Part shown: positions 6,179-14,001 of the stretch, in pieces
How the letters are laid out: each line of letters begins with the position of its first letter
Numbering within the stretch: the first letter of the stretch is position 1
DNA from: an uncultured Actinomycetes bacterium
GTDB taxonomy: Bacteria; Actinomycetota; Actinomycetes; Nanopelagicales; Nanopelagicaceae
DNA length: 14,035 nucleotides
Direction of reading: 5' to 3'
Assembly: GCA_903922325.1 (NCBI GenBank)
Contig: CAIXTG010000186.1
Coordinates: 1-14,035, forward strand
Notes under the pieces: generated by a model
Told to the model about the DNA's origin: nothing
Database searches by the model: none
What the model saw: the letters and a program-made list of their open reading frames with translations, nothing else
Translations under genes and position numbers: made by a program

Positions 6179-8341
6179 CTAATTGTTGAAAGTGCGATAA
6201 ACATCGTAAACACCTTCGATATTTCTTACCGCACTTAGCACAGCATCTAAATGAGTGGCATCTGCCATTTCAAATGTAAATCTAGAGATCGCGGTGCGAT
6301 CTTTGGATGTGCTAACTGCCGCACTCAAAATATTTACATGTTGCTCCGAAAGCGTACGAGTTACATCGGCTAACAATCGTGAGCGATCAAGTGCTTCGAC
6401 TTGGATATTTACCAAGAATACGCTGGCGGCACCGGCAAGCCATTTAACTGCGACGACCCGTTCACTCTGATTACTAATTAAGTCGGCAGCGTTAATGCAG
6501 TCACCACGATGCACGGATACGCCGTTGCCTTTGGTTATAAATCCCATGATGGCATCGCCCGGAACTGGCGTGCAACATCTGGCCAATTTCACATAAACAT
6601 CTCCAATGCCCGCAACTTCAATTGAGCTACTGGAACGTCTAGTTGTTTGCACGCCGGTCGGAAAAGTGGGAACCGTATCTTCTGGGTGCGAATCTTCCTG
6701 CCCCATTGAGGCGATTAACTTTTCAATTATGGAAGCTGACGAAACATGCCCATCGCCAACTGCACTATAAAGCGCTGAGATATCCGGGTAATGCAGCTCG
6801 TGTGAGAGTTCTAAAAGGGCATGTCCAGCAAAGATCTTTTGCAGCGGCAGGCCAGCTTTGCGCATCTGGCGAGCGATTGATTCACGTCCTGCCTCGATCG
6901 CCTCTTCGCGGCGCTCCTTACTAAACCAAGCCTTAATTTTCGAGCGAGCACGTGGACTTTTTACAAAGTTCAACCAATCACGACTTGGTGCAGCATGTTC
7001 ACCTTTATTTAGAACTACTTCTACAACATCGCCATTATTTAGTTTTGATTCCAACGGAACTAATCGCCCATTCACTTTTGCGCCAGCGCAGCGATTACCA
7101 ACATCGGTGTGAACTGAATAAGCGAAGTCCACCGGAGTAGATCCGCCTGGGAGTGCAATCACACTCCCCTTGGGCGTAAAAACGAAAACTTCTGGTGAAC
7201 CTAAATCGAAACGTAGCGAATCTAAGAATTCGGAGGGATCTTCGGTTTCTTTCTGCCATTCATGTAGCTGACGTAACCAAAGCATCTCGGGCGAAGCCGA
7301 ATCAGATTCATTTCCTTGCTTATATTTCCAGTGTGCCGCAATACCGAACTCAGCTCGAGAATGCATGTCGTAGGTGCGAATCTGAATTTCGATAGCTTTG
7401 CCGCTTGGTCCGATCACGGTCGTGTGTAGCGATTGATAAAGGTTGAACTTAGGCATCGCAATGTAATCTTTAAATCGACCTGGCACTGGCGACCAGCGAG
7501 CGTGAATCGCACCAAGAACCGCGTAACAGTCACGTACATCTTCAACTAAAACTCGAATTCCAACTAAGTCGTAAATGTCGTTGAAGTCGCGACCACGAAC
7601 GACCATTTTTTGATAGACGCTATAGAAATGTTTCTGCCGCCCAGTTACTGTGCATTTGACGCCATCGGCCAAGAGATCTGATTTCACGGCTTCAATAACT
7701 TCATTAGTTAACGTAGTACGCGCTGGATTTCGCTCGGCTACTAGTCGTGAAATCTCCAAGAACTTTTTAGGTTCTAGGACTTCGAAACTCAAATCCTCTA
7801 ACTCCCACTTGATTGCATTCATGCCCAGGCGGTGAGCCAACGGAGCATAAATATCGAGAGTTTCGCGAGCTTTGCGCTCTGCAGATTCAGGTGACACATA
7901 CTTCCAAGTTCGAGCGTTATGTAAGCGATCAGCCAACTTAATGAGCAGTACTCGTATATCACGGGACATAGCTACGATCATTTTTCTAACAGTTTCAGCT
8001 TCAGCCGTTGGTCCGTAAGTTAATTTGTCTAACTTAGTTACACCATCGACCAATAACGCAATCTCTTCGCCAAAATCCTTACGCAACTGCGGTAACGAAT
8101 AAGTTGTGTCTTCGACTGTGTCATGTAGCAAGGCCGCAATTACTACCGCCTCGTTCAAACCGAACTCCGCCAATATTGCAGCAACTGCGACCGGATGAGT
8201 TATGTAATCTTCGCCAGATTTACGTAGCTGGCCGGCGTGTGCTTCTTTGGCAACTAAAAACGCGCGTTGCAAATTCTCTAATTTATCGCCTGGATGATGC
8301 TCTGTTAAAGCACTAACCACCGGTGCTAAAAGAGTATCCAT
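6179..8341 (-). CDS. rsh: Bifunctional (p)ppGpp synthetase/hydrolase, RelA/SpoT family
   Basis: This 720-residue long RSH protein makes and degrades the alarmone (p)ppGpp in the cytoplasm and associates with the ribosome. The HD hydrolase domain is intact: H49 (ITHP), HD at 73-74 in LLHDTVEDT, and D138 in KLADRLHN. The synthetase domain has RGRDFNDIYDLVGIRV (249-264) and RFKDYIAMPKFNLYQSLHTT (289-308); the RFKD form is the one found in bifunctional enzymes. The TGS domain is at about 385-445, a helical region follows, then the conserved Cys zinc-finger-like segment (C589, C590, H611, C615), and an ACT domain at about 645-718. An in-frame TAG 12 bases upstream rules out a longer N-terminus, so the protein is shorter than many actinobacterial Rel proteins. 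No Shine-Dalgarno is visible. It follows secF by 52 bases; apt, usually here in relatives, is absent. Confidence 0.97.
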   Translation of the reverse strand: MDTLLAPVVSALTEHHPGDKLENLQRAFLVAKEAHAGQLRKSGEDYITHPVAVAAILAEFGLNEAVVIAALLHDTVEDTTYSLPQLRKDFGEEIALLVDGVTKLDKLTYGPTAEAETVRKMIVAMSRDIRVLLIKLADRLHNARTWKYVSPESAERKARETLDIYAPLAHRLGMNAIKWELEDLSFEVLEPKKFLEISRLVAERNPARTTLTNEVIEAVKSDLLADGVKCTVTGRQKHFYSVYQKMVVRGRDFNDIYDLVGIRVLVEDVRDCYAVLGAIHARWSPVPGRFKDYIAMPKFNLYQSLHTTVIGPSGKAIEIQIRTYDMHSRAEFGIAAHWKYKQGNESDSASPEMLWLRQLHEWQKETEDPSEFLDSLRFDLGSPEVFVFTPKGSVIALPGGSTPVDFAYSVHTDVGNRCAGAKVNGRLVPLESKLNNGDVVEVVLNKGEHAAPSRDWLNFVKSPRARSKIKAWFSKERREEAIEAGRESIARQMRKAGLPLQKIFAGHALLELSHELHYPDISALYSAVGDGHVSSASIIEKLIASMGQEDSHPEDTVPTFPTGVQTTRRSSSSIEVAGIGDVYVKLARCCTPVPGDAIMGFITKGNGVSVHRGDCINAADLISNQSERVVAVKWLAGAASVFLVNIQVEALDRSRLLADVTRTLSEQHVNILSAAVSTSKDRTAISRFTFEMADATHLDAVLSAVRNIEGVYDVYRTFNN

Positions 8342-8347
8342 GATCGG

Positions 8348-8353
8348 ATTCTA
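8348..8353 (-). promoter_or_regulatory. Candidate -10 box (TAGAAT) of a leaderless rsh transcript
   Basis: TAGAAT occupies exactly -12 to -7 relative to the A of the rsh ATG, the position expected when transcription starts on the start codon. No Shine-Dalgarno exists in the 20 bases before the ATG, and leaderless mRNAs are common in actinobacteria. No good -35 element is visible. This is an inference from spacing, not proof. Confidence 0.45.
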
Positions 8354-8393
8354 GTTAACAACACGGTGGTTAGTTACTTGAATAGGTAAGTTA

Positions 8394-9446
8394 TTACTTC
8401 TTCTTGCCTTTGCGTTTTGGTTGGTTGCGCGGGCCGCGACCTTGGCTGGAATCTGTACCAGCATCTGCTGAAACTGCCGCAACGCCGCCACGAGCATTTA
8501 CTCGTTTCGTCAATGCAATCATCGCTGGCTCACGCTCGCGCAGACCCGAAAGAACCTGAGGCGCAATAAATAGTGATGAATAGGTACCAATTGCTAAGCC
8601 AATGAAGAGAGCAAGTGAGAGATCCTTCAGCGTTCCTGCGCCAAGAAGTCCGGCGCCCACAAAAAGAATTGACCCAACAGGCAGCAGAGCAATAATTGAA
8701 GTGTTCAACGAGCGCACGATTGTCTGGTTTACAGCCAAGTTAGTAGCTTGAGAGAACGTTGATTTTCCGGTTGTGGTGATGGTTCGGGTATTTTCACGCA
8801 CTTTATCGAACACAATAACCGTGTCATAGAGCGAATAACCCAGAATAGTAAGGAATCCAATCACGGTTGCTGGTGTTACGTCGAAACCAACTAAAGCATA
8901 AATTCCAACCGTGATAATCACATCGTGAATAACCGCAACAATTGAGGCAATCGCCATTTTAGGTTCAAAGGCCATTGCTAGGTAAAGCATGACTGCGAGC
9001 AAGAATGCGATCAGACCATACAAAGCTTTTTTAGTGATCTCTTTACCCCATGATGGTCCGATAATCTGAGTATCAATAGTTTCGACATTAATAGCAAACT
9101 TTGTTGCTAGCGCATCTTGAACCGCGTTTGATTGAACATTTGTGAGCGAACCGGTCTGGACACGAATTTTGTCGTTGCCTACGGTCTGCACAATTACCTC
9201 TGAAGTCACGCCCGCCGATTCAACTGCAGATCGTGCCTCTTCAATTGTGGCGCCAGTTTTGGTAACTGTGTAACTAGATCCACCCTTGAACTCAATACCT
9301 AGGTGTAAACCCTGGAAAACAATTGTGCCGATTGAGATCGCGAGTAGCAGAGCTGAGACCGCATACCAACGTTTGCGTGAGGCGATGAAATCAAATGAAG
9401 TCTCACCACTGTAGAGACGTGCACCTAGCGTTGTTCCGTGTGCCAT
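8394..9446 (-). CDS. secF: Protein translocase subunit SecF
   Basis: SecF, 350 residues, pairs with SecD in the inner membrane and uses the proton gradient to help pull exported proteins through SecYEG. TM1 lies at about 28-46, followed by the conserved LGIEFKGG (49-56) and an extracytoplasmic domain to about 135. Five further membrane segments follow, with HDVIITVGIYALVGF (174-188) and the signature FLTILGYSLYDTVIVFDKVR (198-217) containing D208. The C-terminus is a hydrophilic, very basic cytoplasmic tail (RGPRNQPKRKGKKK). The ATG at 9446 has a strong Shine-Dalgarno, GGAGG (9455-9459), embedded in the last codons of secD; the two genes are separated by only 3 bases and are surely co-translated. 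rsh follows 52 bases downstream. Confidence 0.97.
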   Translation of the reverse strand: MAHGTTLGARLYSGETSFDFIASRKRWYAVSALLLAISIGTIVFQGLHLGIEFKGGSSYTVTKTGATIEEARSAVESAGVTSEVIVQTVGNDKIRVQTGSLTNVQSNAVQDALATKFAINVETIDTQIIGPSWGKEITKKALYGLIAFLLAVMLYLAMAFEPKMAIASIVAVIHDVIITVGIYALVGFDVTPATVIGFLTILGYSLYDTVIVFDKVRENTRTITTTGKSTFSQATNLAVNQTIVRSLNTSIIALLPVGSILFVGAGLLGAGTLKDLSLALFIGLAIGTYSSLFIAPQVLSGLREREPAMIALTKRVNARGGVAAVSADAGTDSSQGRGPRNQPKRKGKKK

Positions 9447-9449
9447 TGT

Positions 9450-10991
9450 TTACGCCTCCATGCCTGTGTTTGATACTTGAACGTTATTTGTTTCTTCGAT
9501 GCCTGAACTCTTCTTGGATAAACCAGAGAGCGGATGACCGCTTGCATAGAATTTCCACTTAGACAGAACCGTCATCATTGGTTTAGTAAATGCGAAGATA
9601 ACGAGTAGATCCACCAAAGTCGTTAGACCGAGAGTGAAGGCGAATCCACGCACTCCGCCAACTGCTAAGAAGTAGAGCAACACAGCGGCAATGATTGAAA
9701 CTGAGTCAGCCACCACAATGGTTCGGCGAGCTCTTACCCAACCACTTTCAACGGCTGAACGAAGCGACTTGCCTTCACGTAATTCATCGCGAATACGCTC
9801 GAAATAAACAATAAAGGAGTCAGCCGTAATACCAATAGCGACAATGATTCCTGCAATACCAGCCAATGTGAGCGTAAAGCCGATCCATTCACCAAGCAGC
9901 AGAACTAATAAGTAAATCATTCCGGCGGCAACAGTTAGCGAACCAACTGTTACTAGACCAAGTCCGCGATAGTAAAGAACTGAGTAAAGAAGCACGAGAC
10001 CAAGACCTAAACCGCCAGCTAGTAACCCGGCAGTAAGTTGATCCGCACCAAGAGTTGGTGAAACTTGTTGAACTTCGCCACGATCAAAAGCAAGTGGCAA
10101 CGAACCGTACTTGAGTACATTCGCTAAATCTTGCGCTTCAACCTGTGTGAAGTTTCCGGTGATCTGTGCGCTGCCACCACGAATAGCTTCATTAATTCGA
10201 GGAGCAGAAACAACTAAACCATCGAGCACAATTGCGACCTGGTTCTGCGGAGCAGTTAAAGAAACAACTCGTGCAGTTTGATCACCAAATGCTTTAGTAC
10301 CTTCGCCATTAAAGGTCAAAGATACGAACCAGTTGCCACCAGTTGTTGTGTCAACGGCTGCAGTAGCTTTGGAAACTTGGCGACCGAGAACTTCAGCGCC
10401 GGCCAAAATATATTTCGCGCCACCATCATTTGAACACGCAAGGATTACATCAGTAGCAACATCGCTTCCGGTGCCTTGGCGATTCTCCGGAATTGTGCAA
10501 TCAAGCGATGCATACAATGCATTTAACTCTGCACTGACTCCTGCAGGAGGAGTCGCAGCTGCATCTGTTGCCGTTGTTGGAACTCCGGAACTTTCAGCAA
10601 GCACTTGGCGGAATCTTAATTCTGCGGTTTGACCCACTAATTCAATAACGCGGCGACCACTTTCGCCTGGGACCGAAATTACGATTTGGCGATTAGTACC
10701 TGAACCCTGTGATGCCACTTCACTCTCGGCAACGCCAAGTGAGTTAACGCGTTGACGAATAATCGAGACAGCTTGATCAATTGCTTCAGAAGTTACTTTG
10801 CCGCTCTCGCCCACACCGAGGCGTGGCTGCAAGGTAACGCTCGTGCCGCCACGAAGGTCTAGGCCTAAACGAACGGCGGTTGCACCTTGAATAAATACGG
10901 CTGCAATTAATAGGACAAAGGCTCCGGCCAAGATCGCGAGTGTGCGAGCTGGGCGGCCAGAAGTCTTAACAGGTTTTGTAGGTGTTGACAT
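9450..10991 (-). CDS. secD: Protein translocase subunit SecD
   Basis: SecD, 513 residues, is the large partner of SecF in the SecDF motor. TM1 lies at about 16-38, then the D1 motif LGLDLRGGTSVTLQP (42-56). A large extracytoplasmic domain (about 40-315) carries a Cys pair, C165 and C186, in a segment that looks actinobacterial. Membrane segments 2-6 follow from about 318, including the TM4 signature with GIAGIIVAIGITADSF (378-393) and YFERIRDE (396-403), where D391 corresponds to the conserved proton-relay Asp. The start ATG at 10991 is the first possible in frame after an in-frame TGA 21 bases upstream; no Shine-Dalgarno is visible before it. ruvB ends 11 bases upstream, where most actinobacteria carry yajC. 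secF follows after 3 bases. Confidence 0.97.
   Translation of the reverse strand: MSTPTKPVKTSGRPARTLAILAGAFVLLIAAVFIQGATAVRLGLDLRGGTSVTLQPRLGVGESGKVTSEAIDQAVSIIRQRVNSLGVAESEVASQGSGTNRQIVISVPGESGRRVIELVGQTAELRFRQVLAESSGVPTTATDAAATPPAGVSAELNALYASLDCTIPENRQGTGSDVATDVILACSNDGGAKYILAGAEVLGRQVSKATAAVDTTTGGNWFVSLTFNGEGTKAFGDQTARVVSLTAPQNQVAIVLDGLVVSAPRINEAIRGGSAQITGNFTQVEAQDLANVLKYGSLPLAFDRGEVQQVSPTLGADQLTAGLLAGGLGLGLVLLYSVLYYRGLGLVTVGSLTVAAGMIYLLVLLLGEWIGFTLTLAGIAGIIVAIGITADSFIVYFERIRDELREGKSLRSAVESGWVRARRTIVVADSVSIIAAVLLYFLAVGGVRGFAFTLGLTTLVDLLVIFAFTKPMMTVLSKWKFYASGHPLSGLSKKSSGIEETNNVQVSNTGMEA
9455..9459 (-). promoter_or_regulatory. secF Shine-Dalgarno inside the secD 3' end
   Basis: GGAGG lies 8 bases before the secF ATG and is formed by the Met-Glu-Ala codons that end secD. 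It shows secF is translated from the same transcript, probably by re-initiation or direct coupling. Confidence 0.8.
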
Positions 10992-11002
10992 AAGAGGTGA
11001 GT

Positions 11003-12046
11003 CTAGGCGTCATTTAGCGGTGTGTCGAAAAGCGAAGCAGCACTGGCAGGCGCAACTTTGCCCAGATGTGACCAACCTAGAGCGGTCGCCACCCGACCAC
11101 GCGGGGTACGCGCCATAAAGCCATTTCGGACCAAGAATGGTTCAGCTACCGATTCAACTGTTTCAGTCTCCTCGCCCACCGCTATGGCCAAAGTCGATAG
11201 TCCAACCGGTCCCCCGCCAAATCTCTCAATTAGAGCCATCAAGACCGCGCGATCGAGTCGATCAAGGCCCGCGGCATCAACTTCATACATTTCCAAAGCA
11301 GCATTGGCATGATCTAGTGAGAGTTTGTTTGAACCTTTAACTTGGGCGTAATCACGAACACGTCGCAGTAGTCGATTAGCTATACGAGGTGTGCCACGCG
11401 AACGACTGGCAATTTGTTCGATGGCTTTAGCTTCAATACTCAAGCCGAGCAGCGATGCCGAACGTGCTACGACCTCAGCGAGTTCTGACTCGGCATAGAA
11501 ATCTAATTGCGCTGTAAAACCAAACCGATCACGCAATGGACTTGGCAATAATCCGGCTCGCGTTGTTGCACCAACTAAAGTGAATCTCGGAAGTTCCAAT
11601 GGTATTGCTGTGGCACCTGGACCTTTGCCTACGACAATATCTACGCGAAAATCTTCCATCGCTAAATAAAGTAGCTCTTCGGCAGGTCGTGGCAAACGAT
11701 GAATTTCATCAATGAAGAGAATCTCACCCTCAACCAGTGACGAAAGAATTGATGCCAAATCACCGGCATGGGTAATTGCCGGACCAGATGAAATACGAAT
11801 CGGGGTATTCATTTCTGCAGCGAGAATTAAAGCCAAGGTAGTTTTGCCTAAACCAGGTGGTCCACTCAATAAAATGTGATCCGCGCTAGTGCCACGATGT
11901 TTCGCCGCAGTTAAGAGGACATCGATTTGCTGCCGAACTCGTTCTTGTCCAATAAATTCGTGTAAATCTTTTGGACGTAACGCGCCTTCAGCTGCTGATT
12001 CATCTAAACCAGCTACCGGCGAAATTAGGCGATCTTCGTTTTCCAT
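11003..12046 (-). CDS. ruvB: Holliday junction branch migration ATPase RuvB
   Basis: RuvB, 347 residues, is the hexameric AAA+ motor that drives branch migration of Holliday junctions with RuvA during recombination repair. Visible are LRPKDLHEFIGQERV (23-37), Walker A GPPGLGKTT (62-70), Walker B with LFIDEIHRLPR (110-120), the sensor region GATTRAGLLPSPLRDRFG (159-176) with the probable arginine finger R172, sensor 2 around GTPRIANRLLRRVRD (218-232), and the C-terminal winged helix from about 262 (FGGGPVGLSTLA, MARTPRGRVAT). Length is normal. The start ATG shares one base with the ruvA stop (TAATG at 12044-12048), so translation is coupled to ruvA. The stop codon, 11 bases before secD, ends the repair cluster. 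Confidence 0.98.
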   Translation of the reverse strand: MENEDRLISPVAGLDESAAEGALRPKDLHEFIGQERVRQQIDVLLTAAKHRGTSADHILLSGPPGLGKTTLALILAAEMNTPIRISSGPAITHAGDLASILSSLVEGEILFIDEIHRLPRPAEELLYLAMEDFRVDIVVGKGPGATAIPLELPRFTLVGATTRAGLLPSPLRDRFGFTAQLDFYAESELAEVVARSASLLGLSIEAKAIEQIASRSRGTPRIANRLLRRVRDYAQVKGSNKLSLDHANAALEMYEVDAAGLDRLDRAVLMALIERFGGGPVGLSTLAIAVGEETETVESVAEPFLVRNGFMARTPRGRVATALGWSHLGKVAPASAASLFDTPLNDA

Positions 12047-12654
12047 TATTTGCGACCACCACTTTGCAGCGCTTTCTTTAACATCTCACTAAGTTCTAAA
12101 TCAGCTGGCTCAATTCCATCAGCCTGCAGTTCGTTAACAATCGTCGTGATTGCGCGATCCGAATCCTTTGGCGTAAAGCCCAGCGAAATAAGGGCATTTG
12201 TGAGTTGTTCACGCCAAGCTGGTTGATGATTGGTAACGCGACTGCCCTGCGATAAATCTGAAAGTTTGCCCTTTAATTCCAGAATCAAACGTTGCGCACC
12301 TTTGCGACCAATGCCTGGTACGCGTTCAATGGCCGCGATATTTTCTGTTGCAATCGCAGCAGCTAACTCGTCGGGTGAGAGCGAGCCAAGAATTGCAAGC
12401 GCAACTTTAGGCCCGATGCCACTGACAGTCTGCACCTGTTCGAAGAGTTGCTTTGATTCAGCAGTTAAAAATCCATAGAGCGTTAGCGATTCTTCGCGAA
12501 CTACTAATGAGGTATGAAAAGTAACAATCGTGCCGAGATTCAAATGAGTCGCAGCATTCTGAGTTAAGTTAACCGAAAGTCCGACTCCCCCAACTTCAAT
12601 GATCGCGCGATCAAGTGAGATCGATTTGATCTCGCCAGTTAACGTTGCAATCAT
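12046..12654 (-). CDS. ruvA: Holliday junction DNA-binding protein RuvA
   Basis: RuvA, 202 residues, forms tetramers that hold the four-way junction flat and load RuvB rings. An N-terminal OB-fold lies at about 1-62 (MIATLTGEIKSISLDRAIIE). Two helix-hairpin-helix motifs follow: VSGIGPKVALAILG (77-90) and RVPGIGRKGAQRLILELKGK (111-130). The C-terminal RuvB-contacting domain is at about 147-200 (ALISLGFTPKDSDRAI). Its ATG overlaps the ruvC stop as ATGA (12651-12654) and its own stop overlaps the ruvB start, so the three genes form one tightly coupled operon in the usual ruvC-ruvA-ruvB order. Confidence 0.97.
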   Translation of the reverse strand: MIATLTGEIKSISLDRAIIEVGGVGLSVNLTQNAATHLNLGTIVTFHTSLVVREESLTLYGFLTAESKQLFEQVQTVSGIGPKVALAILGSLSPDELAAAIATENIAAIERVPGIGRKGAQRLILELKGKLSDLSQGSRVTNHQPAWREQLTNALISLGFTPKDSDRAITTIVNELQADGIEPADLELSEMLKKALQSGGRK

Positions 12655-13205
12655 TTCTTACTTGTCCCTAACTTCTTAAGAGCTGCAATCCGAGTCTTCT
12701 CGGCAGCAAGCGCAGTTGCCACTTTACTATTACCGCCACCGCGCCAGATATGACAGATCGCTAACGCTAACGCGTCTGCGCTATCAGCTGGCTTTGGCGC
12801 TTCGTCTAACTTGAGAATATTTAGCACCATTTTGGCAACTTGTGCCTTGTTAGCGCGCCCCGAACCAGTTACTGCCGCTTTGACCTCACTTGGCGTGTGC
12901 ATTACAACTTTGATTTCATTTCGAGCCGCTAAAAGAAGTGCGATCCCAGCTGCTTGAGCCGTGCCCATTACAGTGCGCAAATTGTGTTGTGAGAAAACTC
13001 TTTCGATCGCAATTACATCCGGCTTGAATTCCGTTATCCAAAGTTGTATTTCTCGCTCTAGTTGCAATAACCGAACCTCGGTTGGATCTTGCGATGAAGT
13101 CAGGATCACACCAACCGAAACCATCTGCAGAGGAGCGCCGATTGATCCTTCGACCACGCCAATACCGCAGCGCGTTAAACCTGGATCAATTCCGAGAACC
13201 TTCAT
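12651..13205 (-). CDS. ruvC: Crossover junction endodeoxyribonuclease RuvC
   Basis: RuvC, 184 residues, is the dimeric resolvase that cuts Holliday junctions symmetrically. The four acidic metal ligands are all present: D7 in LGIDPGLTRCG, E68 in VIAIERVF, and D141 and D144 in PADSADALALAICH; these correspond to E. coli D7, E66, D138 and D141. The central HNLRTVMGTAQAAGI (74-88) and TPSEVKAAVTGSGRANKAQV (104-123) segments are typical. The ATG at 13205 is fixed by an in-frame TAG six bases upstream. No clear Shine-Dalgarno precedes it beyond an AGG at -11 to -9. It lies 30 bases after yebC and overlaps ruvA by 4 bases. The C-terminal 25 residues are Lys-rich. Confidence 0.97.
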   Translation of the reverse strand: MKVLGIDPGLTRCGIGVVEGSIGAPLQMVSVGVILTSSQDPTEVRLLQLEREIQLWITEFKPDVIAIERVFSQHNLRTVMGTAQAAGIALLLAARNEIKVVMHTPSEVKAAVTGSGRANKAQVAKMVLNILKLDEAPKPADSADALALAICHIWRGGGNSKVATALAAEKTRIAALKKLGTSKK

Positions 13206-13211
13206 CTGCTA

Positions 13212-13239
13212 AGCCTAGATACTGGCTCAGGCATGTTAA
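13212..13239 (-). promoter_or_regulatory. Candidate ruvC promoter
   Basis: On the minus strand TTAACA (13239-13234) and TAGGCT (13217-13212) are 16 bases apart. TAGGCT sits at -12 to -7 relative to the ruvC ATG, so transcription could start at or next to the start codon. The -35 element overlaps the yebC stop codon. No SOS box of the actinobacterial LexA type is seen. Confidence 0.35.
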
Positions 13240-13988
13240 GTCAGGCTCGCCATTACCTCATCAGATACATCGAAGTTACTAAATACATTCTGCACATCAT
13301 CAAGTTCTTCAATCGCATCGATTAACTCAAAAACTTTCGTTGCACCTTCGGCATCTAATGGAATCGTCATCGATGGCAGGAAGGAAGAGTCTGCTGACTC
13401 GTAGTCAATGCCTGCGGTTTGCAGTGCAGTTCGCACAGCAACAAGATCGCTCGCTTCGCAAACGACTTCGAAAGATTCGCCTAAGTCATTTACTTCTTCG
13501 GCACCAGCTTCAAGAACCGCCTCTAGAACCGAATCTTCAGTTAGTTCACCATTCTTATTAACGATGATTACACCTTTGCGATTAAATAAATATGCAACTG
13601 AACCTGGATCAGCCATGCTGCCACCATTGCGAGTAACTGCAACGCGGACTTCAGATGCGGCACGATTTCGATTATCAGATAAACATTCGATCATGATTGC
13701 AACGCCATTTGGTCCATAACCTTCGTACATAATGGTTTGCCAATCAGCGCCGCCAGATTCAAGACCTGCGCCACGTTTCACAGCTCGTTCGATATTGTCG
13801 GCCGGCATTGAATTCTTTTTGGCTTTAGCGATCGCATCAAAAAGTGTTGGGTTTCCATCGATGTCTGGCCCGCCGTTACGCGAGGCAACTTCAATTGCTT
13901 TGATCAACTTCGCAAAGTTCTTGGCACGACGACTATCAATGATCGCCTTCTTATGCTTTGTCGTTGCCCACTTGGAATGGCCTGACAC
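13236..13988 (-). CDS. yebC: YebC/PmpR/TACO1-family protein
   Basis: The protein has 250 residues, full length for the family. The N-terminus MSGHSKWATTKHKKAIIDSR is the family signature, followed by FAKLIKAIEVA (25-35) and KKNSMPADNIERAVKRGAG (56-74), and the middle domain with YEGYGPNGVAIMIECLSDNR (88-107). These proteins were long annotated as transcriptional regulators; recent work on YebC and mitochondrial TACO1 points to relief of ribosome stalling at proline-rich stretches. The start is a GTG at 13988 with a strong Shine-Dalgarno. It precedes ruvC by 30 bases, the normal actinobacterial order, and may share its transcript. The gene upstream, beyond the right edge, would typically be pdxT, but it is not in the window. 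Confidence 0.95.
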   Translation of the reverse strand: MSGHSKWATTKHKKAIIDSRRAKNFAKLIKAIEVASRNGGPDIDGNPTLFDAIAKAKKNSMPADNIERAVKRGAGLESGGADWQTIMYEGYGPNGVAIMIECLSDNRNRAASEVRVAVTRNGGSMADPGSVAYLFNRKGVIIVNKNGELTEDSVLEAVLEAGAEEVNDLGESFEVVCEASDLVAVRTALQTAGIDYESADSSFLPSMTIPLDAEGATKVFELIDAIEELDDVQNVFSNFDVSDEVMASLT

Positions 13989-13994
13989 GGTTGA

Positions 13995-14001
13995 ACCTCC
14001 T
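13995..14001 (-). promoter_or_regulatory. Strong Shine-Dalgarno of yebC
   Basis: AGGAGGT lies 6 bases before the GTG at 13988 and decides that start. Upstream TATA-rich sequence (14001-14006) overlaps it, and only 47 bases of leader are in the window, so the promoter cannot be judged. Confidence 0.85.

Noticed and set aside
6168..6192. Possible bidirectional terminator at the DUF349/rsh junction (ACAAT...ATTGT).
   Set aside because: The stem is only 5 AT-rich pairs around an 8-base loop with no T-run, too weak to call a terminator.
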